From Diplosphaera chodatii (Eukaryota > Chlorophyta > Trebouxiophyceae > Prasiolales > Stichococcaceae): a DNA stretch of 64,000 nt. The stretch's first letter is position 1, and each line of letters starts with the position of its first letter. Under the pieces are notes generated by a model. That model was not told the origin of the DNA and did not search any database. It saw nothing but the letters and a program-made list of their open reading frames with translations. Positions 36,211-48,199 of the stretch are shown here, one piece after another. The translations under genes and the position numbers were made by a program. The stretch covers positions 62,001-126,000 of the forward strand of contig JAALGY010000002.1 in assembly GCA_032358165.1 (NCBI GenBank). The letters run 5' to 3'.

Positions 36211-37759
36211 ATCGCTCTGGCTGCACGCCAGTGACCTGCGGCACTGGAGCTCATGTTAGCAAACAGCGACCTACTCTTGAGCCCACGATACAGTATTGCC
36301 TGCCAATGTGACCGTCTCTGCGAGGGCATAAACACTCCCACAAGGTGCGCTGATCAAGCTCGATGCATGCAAATCCTGCATAACTCCTCATCATGCTGCG
36401 GCAGCAGCAGGGGCGCAGGCTTTAGTACGTACAGCAACATTTGTTGAAAAGAGGATGCTGCTATCAGCCTTCACCTCCACATCGTTTCGGCCCATGAAGC
36501 TTCTCTTAGAAGCGTCCGCCGCCCTGCTCGACTGCCTTTGCCTGTTTTTGCGCCATGGTCTATCAACCAGCGCCTGCCTGACTCTGGAGCAATTACAGCT
36601 GCGCACATGCTGCGTGTGTGTCGTCACTGCACAGCAACAGCAACACCGACCTTGTAAACCCTCGTATTATCCTGGACTCTGCGAAGTCTGTAGGTGAGAG
36701 CTGCACCACATGCCAACAGGCCAACAGTGCGCCGGGCTGGGGGACTCTGCTTTTGCTATAGTCCAAGGTGCACATGCCATTCGACGACTATAGACAGTGC
36801 CAAAAACCTTCTGCGTGCGGATCTCCGCCAGCTAAATCCAGACTCATTAGGTCATCTCAAACCGTGCTGACTGTTGCTAGGATTGGTTCAACAGGCCTGA
36901 AGGCCCATCCATTGCAGCGGCATGCCGCGGTTTGGACAACTGTTGGGTCAAGTGACCAGCAACTTGGCATTTTATTGGCAATATTCTCAGGTTGAGGGCC
37001 CCACCAGGGATCCCATTGACGTTAGAACATTTACAAGCGCGACTTCCTGCAGCAGTGTGCAATCAGCAGCGGGAGCTGCTGCAGAGAAGGCCGCCCGCCA
37101 CCAGAGAGCCAGCACGGCAGATTGCCACTAAAGATGTGCCATGCTGGATTATTGCCGTGCGTACCATCAGTGCTCGGGGCGCTACCTGGTGGCCCCCCGA
37201 GAGGGCATACATATTGCCCTGCGAGAGTAGTGTGGGTGTCTGCTTGATGTATTGCAAAGCAATCAGTGCACACATATGATAGAAGGGATAGGTACGTAGC
37301 AAGCTGGTCTGCAGGTACCAGAAATATGAATTGTAGCGATCTTTGCAGTCAGATCACCGGATACCTAGATTGGCTGTCAAGTCCTTGAGGACATGAGCTA
37401 GAGACCACCGACGATGATTGTGATTCCAAGATGCAGAGCCTAGGCAGCACCCTATTGGCAGCGTGGTCACTATTACATACTGCACACCCACCATTTCCAC
37501 CCTACACGCCTACAGACGCTGACGAAGTACGTATGGCTCTCTAGGGTTCTCTGCAATGCGTACAATACTGCAGCATGTGCAACTGTGCAGAGTGCGCTGT
37601 GGTTGCACAGAGATATTGCAGGCAGGGGGATGCCAGTTGTTGCTGTGCAGCCATGCAGGCCTGCTAGGAGGACTGCATCTGCAACGCCAATTCAATGAGC
37701 TCTTGTCAGCAGTGACAAGATCAACGTGCAATCTAACAGAAAGATCAATTTATGGCCTA
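36211..37759. other. Intergenic stretch without supported gene
   Basis: Only short ORFs. A fragment at about 37145-37190 resembles the 3' end of the secreted-protein gene at 23700-23754 (GGGCGCTACCTGGTGGC shared). Confidence 0.45.
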
Positions 37760-40700
37760 ATTGTCGAGAAGACTGCGGGTGCATGCATGCCCCGAAAGCA
37801 ACCACGGCTCGCCCAGCAGAATGGCCTCGTGAGAGCGGTGCCACAACGCCGCCAGCGCCCCGCCCTGGCTGCCCTGCACGGCATATCAAGGTAGTAAAAC
37901 CCTAATCCCTCCTGTTTGGCATGACGGCATCCACAGTTGGCAACAGCAATGCCACAACCTGCTGCCCAGCAGACCGGCTGCACTTGGCGTCGGCAGACGT
38001 CCTGTCCGACTTGAGACGTCGCCCCTGAGGCTCCAAACGATGACTGCCCAACGCCAATACACTACTTGCAGTGGTCATTCAGGACAGAGCAGTTGCTGCA
38101 GTCTCTTGTAGACAGGAGCTGCTAAGGTGCAAAGCATGAGCACCCTTTATGCCCAGCGGCGTCGCACCTGCGATGGGGTCAGGGACGCAGGCGGCGCTGC
38201 TCAGCGCCCCAGGAGCAGCTGCCCGGCGGCTTCCCCAGCATCGCCGCTCCCAGCAAAGCTGCCTGTGTCTGGAGAGTTGTGGGCTGCCACCGCCGTCGCC
38301 GCCATGGCTGCTGCAGGCGAGGCGTTCAGCAGACCGTCCAGCAGGGGGCGCCTGGCCGTGCCAGCGGGTCCAGGGTTTAGGCCTGTTCCTGAGCTGCTGC
38401 CGCCGCCGTGCAGCTGGTGCCGCTGGGCCCTGTCCGCCGCTGAGAGGGCCGCCGACATGGGTCGTCAGCATGCTGGCACCGCCCCCTGCATCATCATGAT
38501 CACTTCATCAGCATATCAATCTAAGTAAGTACTGTGCAGCTCGAGTTCCCATAAAGAATTCCCATCCCAGGTCCTGCCCTGGTTGCCATCTCATGATCCA
38601 TGGTCCTGATTTGTGGTGTGAAATTAAGCAATGTCATATCAGAACCAAGTCTTGACGTAGCCCATCCAGCACCTGTTATCGCTAAAGCTGTAGATGCACG
38701 GGTAGCGAGCGGCGGCGGCTGGAGCCATGCAGCAGCGGCAGCAGCCTGACCGCCTGCGCCGCGGGGGGTGACGGAGCGGCGGCCGCAGCAGGGGGCGCTG
38801 CTGGGAAGGGGCCCACTGGGAGCTGTGGGGCGGGGCGCTGGCCTGCAGATTGCGGGCCGCTGCCACCAGTATATCCCGTGGGGCTCCAGAACACTGCTAG
38901 TGTTCGCGCAAAGGAATGGCATATCTGGAGCCCCTACAAAGGCAGGCACAGAACAGAGTCAACACCTTCCGTGCATGGCAGCTGCCCCGTAAAGTCTAAC
39001 CCAGTCATGCATGAGCAGTTTTGCTTCCTTTGCTGATTATACCTGGCGTTGCCAAGCTGCCTGCGCATCCGGCTTCTGGCCGGGGTGCTGGGGACCTGGC
39101 GGCACCCGCCAGCGCCATGCTGCGCATTTGTTCAGAGTTCAGGCTGTCAGCCAGCGCCGGCGGTGACAGGCTGGCCGGCTGGAGGCGCGCCGGTGGCAGC
39201 TGCGGGCCGACGGTGGCGGCAGCGGCGTCGGGGAGTCTCTTCTGCCACAGGAAAGGCCGATACCGCCGCTGCCGCTGCTCCTTCGGCAGCCACTGCCGCA
39301 TCCATTTAAGCCGCCTCTTCCGCTGCCGCCGCTGGAGCCGCCAAGATGGCTGTGGCAGTCTGTGCCAGTTCTTCCAGAGCCTGCCACCACCGCCTCTGCT
39401 GCCACAGCTGCTGGGCTGGCTGGCGCTTCTGTGTTGCCCGGCAACGCTGCCACTCCTGACTAGATCTGCGACAAGCTCCGCCACCGCAGCATCCGCCGCC
39501 CCCGCCGCCGTTGCAGCCTGCGGCGAGCCACGCAGCTTTGGACCGCCATTGGACGATACCGCGCCGCCGCTGTGGCCATCGTTGGCTGCGTCGCCGGCCT
39601 GCGGTCTGACACCATTCGGGCTACCTGCGGGTTCAGTGGCGAGCTGTTTGTGAGTCAACCTCTGGACTTTAGCCACCAATCTGCACAGTTTCCATGTGCT
39701 GTACTTGTAGAACGGGTGTGGACAGAGTACGGGCTTCAGGGAACGTACAGCCTGGCAGATGCCATGTGCGCTGAAGACATACAGCATCATGTAGTCGGAC
39801 AACTCACCCTCAGACTCTGGTAATGCTGACCCACCTGCAGGGCCTGACGGCGGCCGCACCAGTTTGCCGCTTCGGTATGGGTTCCTGCACAAATCGCCAA
39901 TAAGCAGTCTGATTCTACCCTGCAAACATTTTCACAGCAGCAGTTCATACAGAAGACAATCAAATATGCACGCAAGGACCGTGCCTGAAATCTGAGACTT
40001 TGGGCTTGCTGAGCTACGTCACACCGTCCACAGAGGCTCTGGTGCAAGCCTATGCCAGAAACCATGCATGCATGGCACCTCAGCGTCGGCCTTGCGCTTG
40101 GTGGGTCTGCCGGCTCAGAGGGCTGGTCCACGCTGAGCCCTGGCCTTTGGATGCTAGTCTGCCTGTATGTGAGCAGGTGGAATTGCATGTTTTATGACAA
40201 TCTTTAGCCGCACGTGACCACCTTCTGCGAGCCAGCAGGTGGGGACGCCCCAAGACTAGCTCAGGAGCTACTCTGGCTGTTTGGTCGGCTGGCAGGTATT
40301 GTCTGTACATGCACCTGCTTCTGCTTCTGCTTCTGCCCCTGCCGCCATCGCTCTCGCCGCCCTCGTCCTCCCCCAGGGGAGCTGCCCCTGCCCCTGCCCC
40401 TGCCGCGGCCGCTGCTCAAGGCCTGCAGTGATGATGCCGCTGCTTGACTGCTGGTCTGTTCTGTGGAGTTTGCGTCTCCATTTGCTGGAGATGCGCCGCC
40501 ACTTGCTGCTGCACTGACGTCAGGCTGCTGCTGTGCCGCAGAGTCCAATGCCTGTACAGATTGTGAGACCGCAATGTATGAAGCAAACCTAACTCTCGCA
40601 GTGTCTAGGTCTGACCCTCCGCTAAAGCATGTCGCATCATGCTAGTGAACAACACAGGCTCCTTCCCAATACAATTGCCCTTAGGAACTTGCAGCATGCT

Positions 40701-42000
40701 GATGCTCATGATGCATCCTTTCTCCACTGTCCCAAGCCCAAAAGGGGCAACATGATGCCACATGATGCAACGATGGCATTATACCTGCACTGGATCAGCC
40801 GCCCCACCGGAGGGACTGTCTGGCTCTGGCGGCACCGCAGCCGCCAGCTCGGCAAGAGCACGCAGCGGCCTGCTGTGACCGCCCGCCTCCTCTGCTGAGC
40901 CATCGTCCGGCAGCCAGCCATCGGCCGCAAGCGTGACGGCAAGACGCATTGGAGGAGGCTCGCCAATGGACGTCAGCAGCGCCTCAAGCCGCCGTGCGTA
41001 GGGCAGGAATGATATGATAGCCGCCGCCGCTGCCGCTGCAGGCTGGGCAGGTGGCAGCGGGGGCGGGGTTCCTGCGGCGCCAGCCGCGGCGCTGCTGCCG
41101 CCGTCGTCGGCTGCAGCTGCTGCGGCTGCGACTGCAGGCAGGCGGCCGGGCCGAGGCCGGCGGGCTGCAGGGGCCGCAGGGCAGCGGCCCGCTAGCTCGC
41201 TGCAGACGCTGATGGCGGGCGGTGGGCAGGTGCACACGTTGCGGGCGGCTGCTGCGGCTGCCCGGCTGTTTGCTGCGGCTGCATGGTAGCTCCCGCTGCA
41301 GGGGCCTGCCCCTGCTGCTCCTGCGCGGACTGCCGCTGTGCTGCTGAGGCTGCAGCGGCTGCCCCCGCGGCCTGGCGCCGCTTCTTGCGGGCGGCCGTCT
41401 CATGCCCGCCTGCAGCCAGGAAGCCAGCCATGGCGGTTCTGCAGGATCTTCTGGGGCGCTTGTATGAAAATGGATGCTGGCTTTGCAATGTACTGTCAGG
41501 TGCAGTTGCATTCACATGCATGTGTTGTCAATTCGCCTCATTCATGACTCAAATAAGTACGCCCACCACAGCAAGTGGCGTGCTCACGGCATGCCCGGCC
41601 ACAGTGCAGCAGATAGAAAGAGATGGCTACTGCTGCTTATATCGGGGTGCCTGCACAACACGCGGCGGCGCAGCGCCGTGAGAAAGTGCGCAGGGCGGCC
41701 CAGCGAAGCAGCTCTGAGCCGCCGGCATGATGTGTGGCAAAGCCTACGCTTTATGTGGTTTTCAAGCGCGCACTCGGCGGCGCACCGGGTCACGAAGTGC
41801 GAGGGGCGGCTGAGGAGGGGCCCCACGACCGCCAGCTCGGCGCGGGCCTCGGCCTGGGCGAGGGACGACACCCTCCGCCCGGCCTGCAGGACGGTGCGTT
41901 GCGCATGTTTCACATCAGCGAGCGTCCGGCCCACAAGAGGCTCTGGACCTGAGCTGGCCGCGGCTGAAGCCACCACTTTTCCTGGTGGGGTCCCCACACA
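37760..42000 (-). pseudogene. Eroded paralogue of the SAP-like / RG-rich / coiled-coil gene
   Basis: Minus-strand segments match, in the same order, exons of the plus-strand gene at 50885-57485. They are: a SAP-like segment at about 41920-41790 (RRVSSLAQAEARAELAVVGP); a basic exon at about 41440-41300 (ETAARKKRRQ); a GEPPPMRLAVTLAADG region at about 41010-40780; an RG-rich part at about 40450-40350 (SSGRGRGRGRGSS); a long Ala/Pro exon at 39925-39020 (SPPALADSLNSEQMRSM against SPPALGDTLNLHEIRSV); and a fused late exon at about 37885-37780 (GSQGGAL, HEAILLGEPWLLSG). Relative to the plus copy there is a one-base deletion at the start of the basic exon, an early stop after PSASAAS, and frame changes, so this copy is probably non-functional or strongly rearranged. 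Function is unknown for either copy. Confidence 0.5.
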
Positions 42001-42148
42001 GCAGCTGCATCACCGGCTTCGTGTGAACCAGGTGCATGCAGCAGCCACATCTGTCCCTGGGAGATGGACACGCCCTTGCCCAGGTCTACCAGAAATGCTG
42101 CTCAACCCTCAGAGCTTCTGCAGCACTGATCGCACCTTCATCTTGTGG

Positions 42149-42690
42149 TGACAAATCCTGGCCGCCTGTCCAGTGCCGCTGCGCAAAGGCCGCCAGCAGC
42201 AGCAGGCGCACTGCCAGCAGGCCCGCCGCCAAGCCCTGACTGCAGCATGCAGAGCATTTGCCGAGTGTGGAAAGATGAAGTCTATGTTGTGCTGTACAGC
42301 ATGTCGATGTTCAGTCAAAAGTCTGCTGAACAGATATGGGTCACACATTAGCACTGCCGCAAAGAATCTCCGCAACAATGCCAGGTAGCGTCAAGTCAGC
42401 TGTGGACACACATTATGAGTGGTGGCAGGAGAGAAAGCCTGAAAAATCGGAGGGCCGCTCTTTGATGATGAAGACCGCACAACACCCTGACCCTGCTGTC
42501 AAAGCACCTCCAGCAGGAGCTTTACGTTGACGGTTCAGCAGTGCAGGAATACCTGCGATAGCTCAAATGCCTTGCTGGCGCAGGACGCCGGCGCGACCGC
42601 CAGGAAGGGCGCCGCCACGGCACTCTGCAACGCCGCGCCCGCCAAGACCCCAGACTCCAGCTGCGCCGACGTCGGCTGTAGTGGGACTTT
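42149..42690 (-). pseudogene. ALG3 partial segmental-duplicate pseudogene
   Basis: The segment is collinear with 18190-18730 of the ALG3 gene: the start of exon 8 (42238-42149), the whole intervening intron, and exon 7 (about 42682-42500). Retention of the intron shows DNA-level duplication rather than retroposition. Exon 7 reads KAFELSQVFLHC then TGA, where the intact gene has a Trp codon (HRWTV), and a second stop follows. The fragment ends at 42149 near the SAP-like paralogue and at about 42690 against the retrotransposon. Confidence 0.87.
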
Positions 42691-42724
42691 AGCTGGTGGC
42701 GTGCCCTGCAGTCCCAAGCAAGGC

Positions 42725-43545
42725 TGAAACTGAAGGCGCCAAAGTTCGATGGCAAGGGCAAGCTGCCAATGACATACAAGCTAGCATGCAGGATCTGCCT
42801 CCAGCTGTCACGTGTGGATGCCGCAGTTCAGATGTGGGCCTGCAAACCCTGGAATGGGCAGCACAGGTCTGGTTCTACACCGTACACCAGCGGGTGCCTT
42901 CTGCATCACTGCGGGACTACTTTAACAGGCTGCATGAATTCTATGGCCATCGCAATGATGAAGAGCGGGCTGATCAGCATTGGGAGCAGCTGCAGCAGGG
43001 TACCCGGTGGGTGCAGCAGTGCATGTCAGACGTAGACAAACTAGCACTGCGTGTGCATGACTTGTCTGAAGCTGACATCATGCGCAAGTTCCAGTACATA
43101 TGGCCTGAACCCTGCCATCCAGCCAGAGCTGCAGGAGGACTTTGCAACCTACGGCCTAGACCTGAGGCAGCTGCAAAGTGCAGCGCTACATCAAGAGGCT
43201 GCATTGAAGCTGACAGCTGCAGTAACAGGCTCCTTTCCTGCGAGACAGAAGAATTCCACCTGGCAGCGTAGGCACAGAGGTGACTGTGGCCGCGGCGGCG
43301 ACGGCACCAACCCCCGCAGTGGTGGTGGCCCGCCGCGCCAACAGCAGTCCGCTGGTGCGCGGTTTCTGCAGCGGAACCCGCCGGCAGCGCAGGTCAATGC
43401 TGTGCAGCCTGCTGAGCGGCGCACAAAGTTCACGCCGCGCACCAGGCAGCGGTTCCTGGACACTGGTGGTTGTTTCTGGTGCCGTAAGCCTGGACATACC
43501 TGGCAGAACTGCCCAACCCGCCCGGCCGACCGTGGTGGTGAATGA
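42725..43545 (+). pseudogene. Retrotransposon gag with CCHC zinc knuckle
   Basis: Capsid-like segment (KFDGKGKLPMTYKLACRI, then LRDYFNRLHEFYGH and WVQQCMSDVDKLALRVHDL) is spread over at least three frames. An Arg/Gly/Gln-rich stretch follows, then a zinc knuckle CFWCRKPGHTWQNC near 43470-43515 (C-x2-C-x4-H-x4-C). It ends at TGA 43543-43545. Frame changes near 42840 and 43100 make it non-functional as written. Confidence 0.85.
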
Positions 43546-44159
43546 ATGCCAAGCGGGAAACGGTCAGCCTCGGTAGGCGGGGGCCCTAGCCCTGCCGAGG
43601 GGGGCTGCAGGATTAACCCCCATGCCAGCCCCAGGCCCAGGAGCATGTCTACCTCCATAGACAATCAAACTAGAGGACCCTGCCACCTCGATGAACAGCA
43701 GAACGTAGGGTGCACACACAGTGGCGGCGCATCGCTAGACTGTTGTGCATGCCACCAGGAAATGGCGGCAGAGGGCAATGCCCCTGAAGTGATTGACTTG
43801 CTAGCGCCCTGCCTAGGAAACTGGCGGGCAGCTGAGGCTACTAGAGCAGGGACGTCCCCGACTGCTGATGCAGCGGGCTGCCTTAGTACGTCTTACTCAT
43901 TTGGTACATTGTTGATGAGGGCGTGGCGACCGAGCCCACCTCAGTGAATGCCCTGAACGCGACGGCGGCTGCGCCAGTGCCGGCAGCGGGCTCAGCACGG
44001 CCGTCCCACGCAGCTGCAAAGGGCGCCGCCGCCGGCAGGCAGCAGGGCACCTGAATGCCGATCGCCGCTGCGGGTTGTCATGTGCCTGTAGTATCAAGCT
44101 TAGATGATGACCCCAGCTTTGAAGAACCGAAGTCCGCCTCAATGTAACGGCAGCAACAG

Positions 44160-46078
44160 CATTCGTTGACACTGCAGCATCAGCTGACATCCTGTACCTT
44201 GCTGCGGCCGAAAGCTAGGCATAAAAGTGCAACACTGTCACACGCAGGCACGGGTAGTGATGGCTGGCCAGTCAGAGTGCACATGTGCACAATCAAATAG
44301 CACGGAAGGTGCATCTGCGTGTTGGTGATGCTGGGATATCAGTAGCAACACACATGATGTTCTGGGTAGCAGATCTATCAACTGCCAACTATGATCCTAA
44401 TCCTGGGTGTATCGTTCCTGACAGCACACAACCCAACATTTGCATATCGGCAACAGCAGCTCACCTTCCCAGATGGTGGGTCTGCCCTGGCAGCTGTTGC
44501 CCAGCCAGCCCCAGTGCCTGGCAGCGCAGCTTGCCAGCCCAGCAGCAATGGTGGCAGCACATCTGACCCAAAACCCTGTGGCGCCGGCTGTTGGAAGTAC
44601 TCAGCCTGCAACGAGCAGTCAGGGTTGGTGACAACATTCAATTGGCAATGCTAAGACAGGTTGAGCAGCTTGCTGACGGTGATCATGTGCAGGTGGCACA
44701 GACACCAGCTGCCAAAGAGCATCCGCTTGGTAAGCTGATCATTGAGCAGCATGCTGATGTTTTTCGAGGATTAGAGGGGCTGCCGCCAGAATGGGAAGTG
44801 GAACACGCTACAGAGCTGACCCCTCACAGCAAACCCCCTCCGCTGAGATGCCATGGCACTGCAACAAGCAGAATGATGAGCTCAGGCGTGTGATAGATGA
44901 GGATTTAGAGCATGGCTGGATCAGGCACTCGAGGTCGCCCTATGGGTCGCCTGTACTGTTTGTGCATAAGAAAGACGGTACGCTGAGAATGTGTGTAGAT
45001 TATAGAGGACTGAACAAGATCACAGTTCGCAACTCTTACCCGTTGCCGCTGATGAAAGAACTCCTGGACCGCCTCCACGGCGCCAGGTACTGCACCAAAC
45101 TTGAGCTGCAGAAAGGGCAAGGGTAGCGAGGCATGTTCATAAGATAGCTTTCAAGACCAGGTATGGTCTGTTCGAGTTCGTGATGCTGCGCTTCAGGCTC
45201 TGCAATGCACAAGCAACGTCCATGCACCTTGATAAATTCTGTTTGAAGACCGTATCTAGACTCGTTTGTGATAGCATATTTAGATGATGTTTTGGTGTAC
45301 AGCCGCACAGAGGCTGAACACGAGCAACACCTGCGCACTGTCATGGACTTGCTGCAGCAGCACAACCTTATAGCTAAAGCCTCTAAAGTGTGAGTTTGTT
45401 CGCATTGAGGTTGAGTTCCTGGGCCACCTGGTCATTGCAGATCGATGGCCTGAGGGTGTTGCCAGACAAGGCGGCTGCCTTTGCAGACTGACCACCGCCA
45501 CGCCGTGTCAGTGACATACGTGCATTCATTGGTCTTGCTGGTTTTACAGGAAGTTTGTCAAGGCCTTTGCTAAGTTGGCAGCACCACTGACCCACCTGAC
45601 AAAACAGACGGTGGGCTGGCAGTGGGGCGCGGCTGAGGAGGCGTCCTTCCGTTCGCTGCGCTGAAGGCGGCAGCCCGTGCTGCAGGTCGTCCAGCCAAAC
45701 GCCAACTTCATCCTGCACACAGATGCGTCAGACTTTGCTATTGGAGGTGTGCTTAGCCAGGTGTGGGAAAGCGTCGCCCACCCTGTAGCTTTTGTGTCCC
45801 GTCAGCTGATACCAGCAGAAACACGCTGGCTAACGCATGATAAGGAGATGCTAGCTATAGTACACGCCACTACTTGCATGGCAGAAAGGTGGTTGTCCAC
45901 AGTGATCATTGTACATTGCAGTACTTCTATAGACAGCCGCAGCTCAGCCCACGTCAGACTCGCTGGCAGGCTTTGCTTGCTAACTTCGATTTGGAGATCA
46001 ACCATAATCAATCATAATCAAGCATATCTGGCACAGCTAATGTGGTGGCCAATGTGCTTTCGTGCAGGCCTGACCTGA
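44160..46078 (+). pseudogene. Retrotransposon pol: protease, reverse transcriptase, RNase H (broken)
   Basis: A retropepsin-like VDTAAS motif lies at about 44163 and an ILGVSFLTAHNP segment at about 44398. The reverse transcriptase starts near 44880 ([31 protein letters not shown]) and keeps the catalytic YLDD at about 45272-45290. RNase H begins near 45677 with [16 protein letters not shown]. Frameshifts occur near 45120, 45390, 45460 and 45660. The RNase H end runs into the nested TIR element at 46110. Confidence 0.88.
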
Positions 46079-46109
46079 GGGCAGAACCTAAACGGCCTGC
46101 TGACACGCA

Positions 46110-46940
46110 CTCTACCAGTGGAACACTCAATATATTGCCAATAAAAGCGACTTGATGCCCAATATATTGGTATGGTTCCCACAATATATTAGAATCTCAG
46201 CCAGAACCCAATATACTGGGCCGCTGACCCAATAAATTGTTGCCTCCTCAATAAGATTTAGCAAGGGGGTCAATCATTCCGATATAGGGGCTGTGAACCT
46301 CATTATATTCCGCATGGAAAAATATATTCGATATCGAGAGTGTAACTTCGCGTATTGATAGCGCATGCCAATATATTGAGTGTCAACATCAATATTCCCG
46401 GAAGTCAACGTCAATAAAGTTGAGTGTTGCATTGAGGGAGTCAATATATTGTGCTCACTGCCAATATTCCCAGTATTCACTTCCGAAGTGAGTCGTCACT
46501 CTGATGCAAATTCGTCAAGCGAGTGCTTCGAGTGCGTCTGACGTTTACTCTCAGATGCCATGAGCAATGATAGCCGGGAAGTGCCAACAGTGAACTAGGC
46601 ACGGTTTGCGAGTTACCCTGTCGATGGGCACAAAGGGGATGTTCAAGGGCAGAAAGGCAATGCTAATTTGTGCGAAGGGTTCGCCGATCAGCACTCGGGC
46701 TGTTGCACAGCCTCGTCACTTATTGCGACGGCACATCCACCTCACTTTGGTCTCATCGATGCCCGGCACGGCCACACTCATTACAGCGTGCGAGTTGCTC
46801 ACCGTTCATACTGCTGAGGCAACGTGTGGGCAGATCACCGGCATTTGCGGCAACCTTGTAACAACTGTCTATCTGCATCGCGGCAACCCACGCGTGGCGT
46901 CTGGCCAGATGGCGCAACACAATGCAGCACCGTGAACTGC
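46110..46940. mobile_element. TIR element copy 1, nested in the retrotransposon, right end missing
   Basis: It starts with the same 28-bp terminal sequence as copy 2 (CTCTACCAGTGGAACACTC..., 46110-46137) and is collinear with 59732-60540, sharing many CAATATATTG palindromes and the region with CGTCAAGCGAGTGCTTCGAG. The right third and the right terminal repeat are absent; retrotransposon integrase sequence resumes at about 46955. It is non-autonomous: no transposase-like ORF. Confidence 0.8.
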
Positions 46941-46954
46941 ATTGTCAGATGAAT

Positions 46955-48150
46955 TAGCCATTTAATTTGAGGTTAGCAGGCGAACTGTCGCAGCTGCCTA
47001 TCCCTGCATGTCGTTGGCAATCGGTAAGCATGGATTTTATCACCCAGTTGCCCCGCACTGAGCGTGGCTGTGATGCAGTTAAATTGGTAGTTGATAGGCT
47101 GTTCAAGATGGTGCATCTGACGCCCAGGTACACCACAACAAATGCACCGACGGTAGCCAAGCTGTTTTCAATGGTGTGTTCAAGCACCGTGGTATCCCTG
47201 ATGAGATAGTATCAGACAGAGACCCTAAGTTCACGAGTGCATTCTGGCGCTTGCTAATGCAGTTTGTGGGTAGTAAGATGAAGATATTGACAGCGTATAT
47301 GCGCAGACGGACTGAGCGAGTGAATAGGACACTCGGCCAGGCTCTGCGCAATTATTTTGCTCAGGTCAGAACAGATTGGGATGAATGGCTGACTGTCGTT
47401 GAGTTTGCTATCTACGACTCTGTGTCGGCATCCGCATGGCAGACGCCATTCCACCTGAACAGCGGTCAACACCCAACAACCCCAGCTGATCATGTGCTGC
47501 CTAACACTGGTGCTGCACCAGCAGCTGCATATGCGCCGCTGAAGGTGCTGGAATCAGTGCTGCAGTCTGTGCGGACCCAGCTGCGGGCAGCGTAAGGGCG
47601 CCAAGCGCGGCATGCCAACAGGCGCCAGCGCATAGCACCAGCACACAAGGTTGATGATCGAGTGTGGGTGTGCACTGCCGGAACTCGCACTGCGCAGCAG
47701 CCTGCCTACAAGCTTGCTCCGCGCCGCACCGGCCCATTCGAGGTCTGTGAGGTGCTGTCACCTGTAGTGTATCGGTTAAAGCTGCCTGAAGCCTCCCGCG
47801 TTCACCATGTCTTCCATATTTTGCGGCTCACGCCCTTCGTGACTGAGGACCGCTTTGGCAGGGTGGTGAAGCCACCGCCACGCGCGAGCTCTACAAGTAC
47901 GCGCGCCTTTGTTCACAGATGCAAATGGTCAGAACCTGTGGGAGGTTGAAAGCTTGCTGGCTGTTCACAGAACGCCTGACAAACCCTGTGATGAAGTGCT
48001 ACTTAAGTGGTCTGGCTTCCCAGTGAGCGATGCAACCTGGGAGCCCTTGTCCTCGCTGACACCTGATTTGCAAGACAGGCGAAGAAGCAACGCAGGCAGC
48101 TCACAAAGGCATACGAGCAGACATGGAAAGGTCACAGGTTCACCTCGACG
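46955..48150 (+). pseudogene. Retrotransposon integrase core and chromodomain (broken)
   Basis: The integrase core begins LPIPACRWQSVSMDFITQLP and continues FKHRGIPDEIVSDRDPKFTS after a frameshift near 47175. The E-containing TERVNRTLG segment follows a short deletion in the usual HPQTDGQ stretch at about 47300. After the GPFEV and VHHVFHI segments, a chromodomain (VESLLAVHRTPDKPCDEVLL, then KWSGFPVSDATWEP) lies at about 47945-48050. The chromodomain places the element among chromoviruses, whose members use it for targeting to chromatin marks. The N-terminal HHCC zinc finger of integrase is missing next to the nested insertion. Confidence 0.87.
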
Positions 48151-48199
48151 CGAACGCTGCGAGGTCGCAGCGAAATGGGCGGGGGTGGGGAGAGTGTAA

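Noticed and set aside
41474..42151. 225-codon plus-strand ORF
   Set aside because: It is antisense to the SAP-like paralogue and the ALG3 pseudogene; its apparent openness follows from GC-rich complementary coding.
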